A DNA stretch of 64,000 bases from the NCBI GenBank assembly GCA_026686845.1, contig JAIVEN010000016.1:31344001-31408000 (forward strand). The letters run 5' to 3'. The stretch is from Adenanthera pavonina. Lineage: Eukaryota; Streptophyta; Magnoliopsida; Fabales; Fabaceae. The position numbers were made by a program, and so were the translations under genes. Shown one piece after another: positions 1 through 10,072 of this stretch. The stretch's first letter is position 1; each line of letters starts with the position of its first letter. The notes beneath the pieces were generated by a model. The model was not told the DNA's origin, did not search any database, and saw only the letters and a program-made list of their open reading frames with translations.

Positions 1-1
1 A

Positions 2-2660
2 TGGCATAAGAGATTAGCTCATGTTAACATGAATCAATTGTCTAAACTGATTAAAAATGAGCTAGTAACTGGTCTACCAAAAATATCTTTTGAAAAGGAT
101 AAAGAATGTGATGCATGCTTAAGAGGAAAACAAACTAAATCATCCTTCAAATCTAAAAATGTAGTTACCACAACAAGACCACTTGAATTGTTGCATATGG
201 ACTTAATTGGACCATCCAGGATGAAAAGTCTTGGTGGTAATCTGTATGTGCTTGTAATTGTAGATGATTATTCTAAATTCACTTGGACATTGTTTCTTTC
301 CTCTAAAAGTGATACCTTTGATGCATTTGTAACCTTAGCTAAGAAAGTGCAAAATGAGAAAGGTATTTCTATTGTGTCAATCAGGTCAGACCATGGAGGA
401 GAATTTGAAAATGCATACTTCCTGGAGTACTGCAATGAGCATGGGATTGACCACAACTTCTCAGCACCAAGAACTCCTCATCAAAATGGAGAGGTGGAAA
501 GGAAGAACAGAACCATTGGAGAGATGGCTAGAGCTATGCTGAATGAGAAGGAACTCTCTCAAGTGTTATGGGCTGATGTAGTGAATACAGCAAGTTACAT
601 CATAAACAGAGCCTACATCAGACCAATCCTTGGGAAGACTCCATATGAGCTGTACAAGAGAAGAAAGCCAAATCTGTCACACCTCCATGTGTTCGGGTGC
701 AAATGCTTCAATCACAACAATGAGAAAGAAAATCTGGGTAAGTTTGATGCCAAATCCAATGAAGGTATATTTTTGGGCTATTCAAGTAGGAGTAAGGCTT
801 ACAGGGTTTATAATAAAAGATCAAATGTAGTAGAAGAATCAGTGCATGTGGTTTTCATTGAAAATGAAACTGTTTCAAAACATGTTACCAATAAGGATGA
901 TCTTACTTTCAATTTTGAAAAACTGGGAATTTCTGACAAAAGTAAAACTGAACCTCCAAAGATATCTGAATCTGTTGACACAGAGGAAGATATCCAGGAG
1001 CAAGAGTTTGATGAAGAAAATAATGAAGAAACAGCTCAAGAACTCCCTAAAGCTTGGAGATATCAAAGGAATCACCCTGTTGATCAAATAATAGGGAATG
1101 TTCACGAGAAAGTCAAAACCAGAAAATAGTTAAGGGATCAAATGCTTAACTGTGCTTTCATTTCAGAAATTGAACCCAAATGTGCTGAAGAAGCCTTAAC
1201 TGATGAATACTGGATTATGGCTATGCAAGATGAATTAAATCAATTTGAAAGAAATCAAGTTTGGGATTTAGTGCCCAGACCCAAAAATCATTCTATTATT
1301 GGTACTAAATGGGTCTTCAGAAACAAACTTGATGAATCTGGAACAATAATCAGAAATAAAGCTAAATTGGTTACTAAAGGGTATAATCAGGAAGAAGGTA
1401 TTGATTTTGAAGAAACCTTTGCACCAGTAGCTAGACTAGAGGCTATAAGAATACTGCTGGCATATGCATGCATGAAAAATATTTTACTATATCAAATGGA
1501 TGTAAAGAGTGCCTTTCTAAATGGATATATCATGGAAGAAGTTTATGTAGATCAACCTCCAGGTTTTGAGGATTCTACTAAACCAACCCATGTTTATAAA
1601 CTGAAGAAGGCTCTTTATGGTTTAAAACAAGCCCCTAGAGCATGGTATGAGAGACTGAGCAATTTTCTAACTGAAAAGGGGTTCAATAGAGGCAAAGTTG
1701 ACACAACTTTATTTACTAAGAAAGAAAATAAAGATTTACTAATTGTTCAAATCTATGTTGATGATATTTTTTTCGGTGCTACTAATGAAACTCTTTGCAA
1801 GAAATTCTCTGAGTTAATGCAGGGAGAATTCGAGATGTCTATGATGGGTGAACTCAACTTCTTCCTTGGATTGTAAATCAGACAACATCATGATGGTATC
1901 TTTCTCAGTCAATCCAAGTATCTAAAGGAGCTGCTAAAGAAGTTTGGAATGGAGAATGCCAAACCAATGGGAACACCTATGGCAACTGCAACCATACATG
2001 AGAATGATTGGATCCTTGCTGGACCTAACTGCTAGCAGACCTGACATTATGTTCAGTATCTGTATGTGTGCCAGGTTCCAATCATGCCCCAAAGAAACCC
2101 ATGCAATAGCTATGAAAAGAATTTTTAGATATCTTATTGGAACATTACAGATGGGTCTTTGGTATCCAAAAGGCAATGAAGAAGATCTCAAAGGATACAC
2201 TGATGCTGATTTTGCAGGATCCAAAACTGACAGAAAAAGCACAAGTGGAACTTGTCAGTTTCTTGGAGGATCCCTAGTTTCATGGTTCAGCAAAAAGCAA
2301 ACCGGTGTGGCCTTATCCACAGCAGAAGCTGAGTATGTTGCAGCTGGAAGTTGTTGTGCCCAAGTCATCTGGATGAAACAGCAGCTTGAAGATCTTGAGG
2401 TTAAAATGAAAGAGATACCGATCATGTGTGACAACCAAAGTGCTATAAATATCACCAAGAACCCTGTCATGCATTCAAGGACGAAACATATTGAAGTTAG
2501 GCACCACTTCATAACAGATCATGTTCTGAAAGGAGAAGTCAGACTGGAGTACATCCCAACAGAGGATCAAGTTGCTGATATACTCACAAAACCTTTATCA
2601 GAAGACAGGCATTGCAAAATAAGAAGAGAATTGAGAATGGTAAATCCCAATGAGCTGTGA
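2..2660 (+). pseudogene. Element A pol: GAG-pre-integrase, integrase, RT, RNase H
   Basis: The frame is open from base 2 (W-H-K-R-L-A-H, the GAG-pre-integrase motif with a CDACLRGK cysteine pair). Integrase follows with all three acidic residues: LLHMDLIGP, IRSDHGGEF and QNGEVERKN. RT carries KARLV-like KAKLV, the QMDVKSAFLNG block and an intact YVDD near 1756. RNase H has YTDADFAG, STAEAEY and MCDNQSA, and ends NPNEL-stop at 2660. Three breaks are visible: an in-frame TAG at 1127-1129 and a TAA at 1874-1876, each best explained as C-to-T in a Gln codon, and a deletion of about 43 bp near 1992, relative to copy B, that shifts the frame before RNase H. Function in an intact copy: cDNA synthesis and integration of the element. 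Confidence 0.9.
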
Positions 2661-3650
2661 GTCATTTCTGTGCAATTCTGTCTTTAGAATTTTCAATATT
2701 AGAATTAATTCTAACTTGAGCATCGGAGTATGTTTAATTTTAATTGCAGGTGCTCCCCACAAGATACAATGGCAATAAACTTGAAGATTGGAGCACATCA
2801 GAATGGAACAACCAGAAAAAGAAGTAAATGATGTAAATTCTAAGTTCTGGATCCATTCTGTAAGTTTTTAAAGATGAAATTCGCATTTTAATGTGTGCTA
2901 GACGTATTTTGCTTCATAAACTGTGCTTTTGACATGGTCAATATGGTCAACATTCGAATTTCAATTCACGAACAGACGAACTTCAGCCTGTTATGCCTTG
3001 GAACAGTTTTCTGAGATGCCTCGAAATTCATCTGTTGGATCTTGAAAGTTCAAATTTTCAAAAACAAAAATTTCATAGTTATGATTGTCCATCACTGTTA
3101 TGCCAATTTTCACTTCTTAACATACGAATGTTGGACAATCTTTACAAAAGTTGAAAAATTCAAATTTTCAGTTCAAAATTCGTCTGTTGAATCATGTCCT
3201 TCATGTTAAATTCTTGAAAGATGAAGTTTTGCATGTTTAATTCGTCTGTTGATTGATGGTTTGATTGATGCCTGCCTTTTTCTTAACATTCAAACTTTGG
3301 TGGAACAAAATTCGTCTGTTGTGCTTGTATTGCTTGTTTCAAGCCTGTCAGACGAACTTTCAAGATGAAAATTCATCTGTCAGTAAGTTGTGCTGAACAG
3401 TTTAACTTGTACTGCCCGAAGTTCAAATTTTGACCCCTCAAAATTCGTCTGTCCGACGGTTACACACGTTAAATGCGACGGTTTTCCAAAGAACAGACGC
3501 AACCCTATTTGTAACCTCTCTAAGTCTGTTCTGATTCTCTCTTCAATCCTCTTAACTCCTGTCCAAAAATCGTCATTCTTCACCCTTTAAACTTCCATTC
3601 GCATCCCATAAACCTATTCTTAGCCACATTCTGCATTCTTCAACTGAGAA
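2661..3650 (+). other. Element A spacer between pol and ORF2
   Basis: About 1 kb with no open frame of note. It holds many copies of the short words AAAATTC(G)AATTTT and AATTCGTCTGT, the same family of motifs that fills the LTR but mostly on the other strand. Equivalent spacers lie at 12244-13240 in B and 23735-24724 in C. The last 100 bases before 3651 (TCATTCTTC..., CTTAGCCACATTCTGC) resemble a leader of ORF2. Function is unknown; it could supply a promoter or splice acceptor for ORF2, but I see no proof. Confidence 0.6.
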
Positions 3651-5332
3651 ATGGCGAGAGTAAAGATCCCTGGAGCAAGACAAGCTGGAACTCAGCCAAA
3701 AAGAACGGTCAAATCTCAATATGCTACAAAGGAAGGAGAGAAATCCAAGAGAAAGGCCGAACCCAGTAAAGCTACCCCTTCTAAATGCCAGAAATCATCA
3801 TCCAAGGCAGATTCGCAGAAAACTGGACCTTCCTCATCAAAAACTGCGGTTCCTTTGGCTAATACTGCTGCTGTGGCTTCCTCCTCTTCTACACAATCTG
3901 GAGAATTTAAGCTTACTACACTGCCACTTTGGAGCACTCCTGAGATTCAAGAAGAGTATTCTGCCAAGTTTTCTAGCAAAAAGGTAATCAAGCCTCACTG
4001 TGTAAATATGGAGCAATTTTTGATATCCAACAACTTTGATGCTGCAATATGGTTGATAAGATATAAAAACCTGTTGGAAATTGCTGAAAAATATGATGAT
4101 GAAGTAGTGAAGACTTGGTATGCCTCTCTTCAATATAACAGCAAGAAAAAGAAATGGGAGGTCACTTTGAGATCAAGGACCATCTGGCTTGCTGATGAAA
4201 CAATCAATGAAGTGCTGGAAATCCCATGACAAGATGGGCTGAAAATTGACATCATAGCCTCTGGATATATGGATGAGGCAAGCACAGCTGATGAAGAAGG
4301 TGGATCCTTTCTGAACTACAAAGAGAGCACCATCTTGGACACCTTATTCAGGAGAAGGGAGAACAGGCCAACAATAAATCTGTTGAAGCCCACAGACCTA
4401 AGTGTACAAGTCAGGATCTTGCACTACATAGTGTCCAGGATCATATTCAACAAGGGTGGCAGCTTCAATTTGATAACAAGGGCAGAGGCTCATGTGATGA
4501 CTGCTATCATACGTGGGAAGCTGATTAACATGGGTCATATCATCCTCCAGTGAATGATAAAGGCAAGGGATCAGAGGAAGGATTCCACACTCCCCTATGC
4601 AGCAATTATTTCAAGAATCCTGCAACATGCTAGGATTCAACACATTGAAAAGGGGAAAGGGAAACTTACTGAGGCATTCAAAGAGGAGGAACTGCAAAGG
4701 ATGGGCATTGAAAGAGATGAAGGACGATGGGTTGGAAAGGGAGCAGGGAAATCTGAAGACTTGTTCTTTGTTGCTGATGCATCCCTCCAACAAGAAGGAA
4801 CTTCTGAGGCCCCTGGCAGATCTGTACCTCAGCCTTCTCAGCTAATCCCATCTCCCCCCAGGCCTACTCACCCTCCTCACGGGCCAAGCCAACAAAGGTC
4901 ACTAAGTTGTTTGACAGTCTGTCAACACTCATTCTCAGCATTAGAGATGAGCAAAATGCCAAATTTGCTCATCTACAAGATCAGATCCATCAGTTGGCTG
5001 TGAATATGAAGGTGGTGGCTGATGCCTATGAAGAGATAAGAAATGCAATTCCTACCATTTCAGCTCCACCTCAGCCTGGTGTCCCTGAGCCTACTCTGTC
5101 TCTATCCCCTGTGCCTCCAAGTCCCTTCGAGATTGCCTCCTCTGACCATGATGATGATGATATAGATGGTGCTGGTGCAATGAGAACACCAAGTCCTGGT
5201 CCACTGGAAAGCCTTCCTGATGATGCCAAAAAGGGGGAGAAGTCTGGACAAACTGGAAAGCCTGCTGCTGAGCAATCTGGGAAAGGGAAAGGGAAATCCT
5301 ACAGCAAGAAGACCATGTCCAAGAAGAAATGA
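3651..5332 (+). pseudogene. Element A ORF2, env-position Sirevirus ORF (plant-transposon-protein-like)
   Basis: Begins MARVKIPGARQAG and ends in a very basic tail (KGKGKSYSKKTMSKKK). The N-terminus is Lys/Ser/Pro-rich; the middle (about residues 85-300) has conserved blocks PLWSTPEIQEEYSAKF, KKVIKPHCVNMEQFL and YDDEVVKTWYASL, recalling the 'putative plant transposon protein' domain found in env-position ORFs of plant retroelements. The C-terminal part has a heptad-like stretch (FAHLQDQIHQLAVNMKVV) and a Pro-rich region. I see no convincing signal peptide or membrane anchor, so 'envelope' describes position only. Breaks: TGA at 4227-4229 and 4551-4553, in the same frame, and a frameshift close to 4885. 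It is shorter than the copy in B because of a deletion in the C-terminal third. Confidence 0.75.
5228..5242 (+). other. Internal polypurine-tract-like sequence in ORF2 of A
   Basis: AAAAAGGGGGAGAAG lies inside the ORF2 tail, almost the same as the tract that adjoins the LTR (5599-5612). Matching internal tracts occur in C (36942-36956) and, on the other strand, in B (10141-10156). A third purine tract, GAGGGGGAG, is at 5535-5543. Extra purine tracts are known in Sireviruses; use as second-strand primers is inference. Confidence 0.55.
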
Positions 5333-5598
5333 TTGGAGAATAGGCTTAAGTCCTCTTGCTGTACTTTGTACTTTGTTCTTTGTGTATTTGTGTTTTGGAT
5401 TTGATGTTTGAACTTTGATTAATTTGTTTCTATACAAGCAACTCTTGATTAAATGAATGGATCCCTTTGTTGCAATGTTTTGTGCCTTAAATCTCTTCAC
5501 TTAATCTGTTGATTTGATATCTTATGCATATGTTGAGGGGGAGCTTATGAAAGCAAACCTAACTACTAATCCAGTTTGTAAGTTGTTTTGTCATCATC

Positions 5599-5612
5599 AA
5601 AAAGGGGGAGAA
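5599..5612 (+). other. Polypurine tract of element A
   Basis: AAAAAGGGGGAGAA directly precedes the TGTTGA start of the 3' LTR, the expected site of plus-strand DNA priming. The same tract adjoins the LTR of C (39409-39422) and, reverse-complemented, of B (9783-9797). Confidence 0.85.
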
Positions 5613-6921
5613 TGTTGAAACAAGAGTTTTGATGATTCCAAACTAACATTCAAGAGCTTGGATTGAAGATATCAAAGGAGATCAAAGATGTTTCAAGTGA
5701 AGACTTCATGAGTATTTGCAATTAGATCTTTTGTAGAATCTTAGTTTTTATTATGATTAGGTAAAAGATTTTGATTTGAAGAAAAGATGTTTTCAAACTT
5801 TGATTTTATGCTAAATCTTTAAATATTTGAAAAACACCCACAAACAGACGAAGGTTGAAAGTTTAAACTAAACAGTCAAGTTGGAAATTCGAACTTTGCC
5901 TTTGGAAATTCGAATTTCGAGCTAAAACTGAATAAGTCTGAAGAGATGGCTCTCTGTCAGACGAATTTTGGTAATTCAAAATTCGAATTTTCATCTAGTC
6001 TGAAAGAGGCTTTTTGGTAACAGACGAACTTCACACTTTCAAAATTTGAATTTCAAGTAAAATGAAGTTTATGAAAAACCAAAGAAATTTGTCTGAAACT
6101 ATGATAAAGTGCATCTGAAATCAAAATGAAATTGAGTTTGGTAAATGCTCTCTGACAGATGAATTTTGAACTTCCAATATTCAAATTTTCATATAAGTCT
6201 GAAAGATGCTTCTTTGCAACAGACGAACTTTGAGTCTTCAAAATTCGAATTTCAAACAAAACAAAACTTGAGAAAATAGAAGAAATTCGTCTGAAACTAT
6301 GTTAAAGTTCATCTGAGATCAAGAATGATTTAAGTTTCAAAACTGCTCTCTGACAGACGAACTTTGAACATTAAAATTCAAATTTCAGAAGCTAAGTTCT
6401 TGAGTCTGTTAAAGTGAAACATTGACATACGAAAGATAAGAACTTGCAACATTCGAATGATGAAATTAGTCTGAAAAGAGTCTCTCTAACAGACGAATTT
6501 CACCCTTTCAAAATTCGAATTTCGAAGAAAGTAATCTACTGTGCCCCTTTAAACGTTCAATGGACAGACGAATTTTGGGGATCCAAAATTCAAATTTCGA
6601 AGGCACTGTAGAAAACTAAAAACACTGTTCACCCTTAACCAAAAAACTTTCTTCTTGAAAATTTGTATGTCACATTGTGAAAATGTTTTGTAAGTTTCAA
6701 AATTCGAATTTCACTTCATAAATAGACGAACTTCGTGCTGTAACGTTGGAAGCTTGAATCTTCGGTTCCTTTGAAATTCGTCTGTTGAGCAACCAAAACT
6801 CGAATTTCAGTATGTCAGAAACATTAAATGCGGTTGGTAAACGGATAGTTTTTCAGAGTAACCGTTGGATAACTTCCCCAACGGATAGATTTAGTCTCTA
6901 ACGGATATTTGAGACCTAAAT

Positions 6922-6930
6922 CTATAAATA
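6922..6930 (+). promoter_or_regulatory. TATA box of A LTR
   Basis: CTATAAATA follows AGACCTAAAT. The same context with CTATAAATA/G is found in C (40395-40404) and in inverse orientation in B (8668-8676, 18776-18784) and D (37735-37744). Conservation across families supports it as the LTR core promoter. Confidence 0.7.
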
Positions 6931-7299
6931 CAACATCATTTGAAGTTGTGGGAAAAGGAATCAAACTTATATATACTGAATTTCTGCTGAATCTTTTCAA
7001 AAAAAAAAGATTTTACCCTCTTAACTTCAATATCTGTACAAAAACTTTCATATCCACTCTGTTTAAGAGAGTTATTTTATTGTAATCAATCTACTCTTCA
7101 TCTGGGAGATAGATTTACTTGTGAGGAGTATTCACAAGGGGATTAGGAAGCACATAGTGAAAGTGCTTGGAGAGTTTGAGAGAGCTCAGAAACAGAGCAT
7201 ACTCATGTACTGTGGCTTTAGCAAGAAGCCCACTGAAATTCTTGCTGTATAGTGGATAAATCTCAAGAGGTGTCTTGGGGACTGGATAAAAATTTCAAA

Positions 7300-7327
7300 C
7301 TTCCCAATTCACCCCCCTCTTGGGAAG
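7300..7327 (+). other. U5 hairpin next to LTR end of A
   Basis: CTTCCCAA (7300-7307) pairs perfectly with TTGGGAAG (7320-7327) around a 12-nt pyrimidine-rich loop containing CACCCCCC. The same structure occurs in all related LTRs here: B 8138-8166 and 18248-18274, C 40904-40932, D 37190-37218, E 41364-41392, with stem changes that keep pairing in D and E. Confidence 0.7.
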
Positions 7328-7342
7328 TCAGCCTTGCTAACA

Positions 7343-8122
7343 AATTTTACAAGGTATGTCATTATACCATAGCCAAAGGAATGTGGAACACTCTGCAAAT
7401 TTCTCATAAAGGAACTACTGGAGTGAGGAAGAATAAACTAAATTCCTGCATAAGTGAATATAAAAGTTTCAGAATGATGGAAGGTGAAAGCATCAAAGAT
7501 TTGCAGAAGAGATTCACTCTCATTGTAAATCAACTAAAAAGCCTCAGTAAGGAGTACACACAGCCAAAGAAAGTTAGAAAAATTCTCAAAGCTCTTTCTC
7601 TGGAATGGCAATCAAAAGTAACAGCTATAGAAGAAGTCAGAGGAGAGTCAATGGCTTCTGTCACAACTCTATTTGAAAGTCTTGAAGAGTATGAGGGCAA
7701 GATGAAAGCTCTCAAGGATGCTAGTTAAGACAAGAAGAAAAATGGTCTTGCATTAAAAGCTGCAGAAGAAAGAAAAGAAGAATTTGATGATGATGAAGAA
7801 CTGGATGAAGAGACTCTGACTATGTTGGTCAGAAAATTTGGAAGATTCTACAACAAGAAGAGAAATAAGAAGTTCTTCATGAAAGGAACAACTGCAGACA
7901 GTAAGAAAGAGAGTAAAGAGCCTATCACCTGCTATGAATGCAAAAAGCAAGGACACATTAAGTGGAAATACCTACAATTCCTGAAAAAGTAGGAGAAAGA
8001 AAAGAAAGTGGCTGACAAAGGCAAAAAGAAAAAGACCTATATCTCTTCAATATGGGACAATAGCTCTGATGAGGAGGATGAAGATAAGGAAGAGATTGCT
8101 AACATATGTCTGATGGCACAAG
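7343..8122 (+). pseudogene. Element C gag, N-terminal segment
   Basis: Begins inside gag with N-F-Y-K and reads through KGMWNTLQISHKG, NKLNSCISEYKSF, KRFTLIVNQLKSL and SMASVTTLFESLEEYEGK, matching copy B. This is the UBN2-type gag of Ty1/copia, the capsid-like protein. A TAA at 7726-7728 interrupts it (Gln codon in B's frame). The zinc knuckle at 7930-7971 keeps C-YE-C-KKQG-H, but the last Cys is Tyr (TGC to TAC). The last codons before B read NICLMAQ, and the reading resumes at 19888. Confidence 0.85.
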
Positions 8123-9782
8123 TGTTAGATATGCTCACTTCCTAAGAGAGGGGGTGAATTGGGAAGATTAAAATTTTCTGCAAAATGTCAATAAAGTGAA
8201 GAAAGCAAAGGTGACAGTAAAACAGAGTATAAATGAATAACAAGTAAAAGTAGTAATTGAGAAGGGAAGACACAGATGTTTATCCTGGTTCAATCTCTCA
8301 ATCTTAACCTACGTCCAGTCCTCAAGTCACCACATGAGATTTTCCACTATCTTGCAAGAATTCAGTGGACTTCTTGTAAATGCCACAGTACAGCTTTGAT
8401 GCTTTGTTTTTAGAGCTCACACTTTCTCTCTTTGCACTCTAGCTAAGTGCTTCCCCAATCCCTTATGATATCCCCTCACAAGAAAATCTTTCTTCCAGAT
8501 GAAGATAAGATTATTTACAATGGATAAACTCTCTTAATCAGAGTGTATATGAAAGTGGGAGTACAAAGAATGAAGTATGTGAGAGTAAGAGACTTTGAGT
8601 TGATGATTTGGCAGAGTTTCAGTATATACAAAGTTAAAATTGTTACCCACAACTTCAAATGATGTTATATTTATAGATTTAGGTCTTAACTATACGTTAG
8701 AGACAAAATCTATCCGTTAGAGACGTTACCTAATGGTTACTTTGAAAAACTATCCGTTTACCAACAGCATTTAATGCTTCTGACACTCAAAGTTCAAATT
8801 TTGGTTAGTCAATAGACGAATTTCATAGAAACCGAAAGCTAAAGACTTTAACATTGAACATTCAAAGTTCGTCTGTCATGAAGCAAAGTTCAAATTTTGA
8901 TCTTTGAAAAACATTTCTATATTGGAACATACGAATTTTCAAGTTTAAAGTTCTTCTGGAAAGTATGAACAGTTGTTCCATTTTGCTACAGTGCCTTCGA
9001 AATTAGAATTTTGATACCCAAAATTCGTCTGTCAGTGGGCAGTTCAATAAGGCACAATAGTTCATCTATTCAAAGTTCAAATTTTCAAAATGCAAAGTTC
9101 ATCTGTCAGAGAGACCTCTTTTCAGACTTACTTCAAAGTTTGAATTTCTGAATACTATTATTCGTATGTCAACATATCATCATAACAGACTCACAAGCTT
9201 TGTTTCTAAAATTTGAATTTTCATATTCAAAGTTTGTCTGTCAGTGAGCCATTTTGATGCTTTTACCAAACTCAGTTTTCAGATGAACTTTGACATATCC
9301 TCAGATGAATTTTTCATTTTTCATAAGTTGTATTTTGTCTAAAATTCAAATTTTCAAAAGTCAAAGTTCGTCTGTCAAAGAAGGCTCATTTCAGACAAAA
9401 TTCAAAATTTGAATTTCTGCAGTCAAAGTTCGTCTGTCAGAGAAGGCTCTTTTCAGACTTGTTCATTTTCAATACCAAATTCGAATTTCCAAAGGCAAAG
9501 TTTGAATTTTCAAAACAGCATATCAGTATAAATATTTCAAACTTCGTCTGTTAGTGGGTGTTTTTCAAATATTCCATGGATTAACATAGAATCATAGTTT
9601 CAAATCATCTTTTTGCAAATTCAAAGTCTTTTACTCAATTTAAACATGGCCATAGATTCTACATCTATTCTTGTGCTAGTTTTTCTTGAATTTCTCCACT
9701 TGAGATCATTTGTGCACCTTTGATATCTTCTTTCCAAGTTCTAGAAAGTTGGTTTGGAATCATCAAAACACTTGATTCAACA
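8123..9782 (-). repeat. 3' LTR of element B
   Basis: On the plus strand it runs from TGTTAGATATGC to GATTCAACA. It is bordered by the ACAAG duplication on the left and by the reverse-complement polypurine tract (9783-9797) on the right. It contains the reverse-strand TATA box (8668-8676), the terminal hairpin (8138-8166, one stem mismatch) and numerous TTCGTCTGTC and AAATTC(G)AATTT motifs. Confidence 0.93.
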
Positions 9783-9797
9783 TTCTGCCCCTTTTTT
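9783..9797 (-). other. Polypurine tract of element B
   Basis: TTCTGCCCCTTTTTT on the plus strand is AAAAAAGGGGCAGAA on the element strand, directly upstream of the 3' LTR. Confidence 0.8.
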
Positions 9798-10072
9798 ATG
9801 ATGACAAAATAACTTACAAACTGGATTAGTACTTGGGTTTGCTTTAACAAGCTCCCCCTTAGCATATGCATTATAATTCAAAAGATATCATGTACAATAG
9901 ATCAAGTAAAGAGATTCATTAATTCATTTAAAGTTCAACACAAAGATGCAATCAAAGAGTTCAGAACAAAGAAATTTTTATTTCATTCAAAAGCCACATT
10001 ACAAAATATTACTAAGCAACAAAAAAACATTGCAAAATACTACAAGAAGAACCAAGCATTCATAAGTTCTAA
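9798..10072 (-). other. Element B 3' noncoding region
   Basis: Sequence between the ORF2 stop and the polypurine tract. It contains a second purine tract on the element strand near 9850-9860 (plus-strand GCTCCCCCTTAGC), the counterpart of GAGGGGGAG at 5535 in A. No gene is seen. Confidence 0.5.

Larger units (their letters stand above)
1..7342 (+). mobile_element. Element A: Sirevirus-like Ty1/copia, 5'-truncated by window edge
   Basis: The element runs from the GAG-pre-integrase region of pol through integrase, reverse transcriptase and RNase H, a spacer, an env-position ORF2, a polypurine tract and a full 3' LTR ending at 7342. The order INT-RT-RNaseH marks Ty1/copia; an extra ORF after pol is typical of the Sirevirus lineage. 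Sequence resumes at 7343 in the middle of a gag codon run (NFYK...) of a related element (C), so A is inserted in C's gag in the same orientation. The 5 bp after the LTR (7343-7347, AATTT) should be the target duplication, but its partner lies outside the window. A carries fewer lesions than C, in line with a later insertion. Confidence 0.9.
5613..7342 (+). repeat. 3' LTR of element A
   Basis: Starts TGTTGAAACAAG after the polypurine tract and ends CCTTGCTAACA, the TG...CA ends of an LTR. It aligns along its length with the LTRs of B (reverse complement) and C. The U3 part holds at least seven exact CAGACGAA words (5845, 5958, 6021, 6220, 6354, 6490, 6565) alternating with AAATTCGAATTT-type palindromes. 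A TATA box is at 6922. Close to the end is a perfect 8-bp-stem hairpin (7300-7327). Compared with B, about 150 bp are missing just before that hairpin. Confidence 0.9.

Noticed and set aside
3651..5332. ORF2 as a true viral envelope
   Set aside because: No visible signal peptide, fusion peptide or membrane anchor; only its position resembles env.
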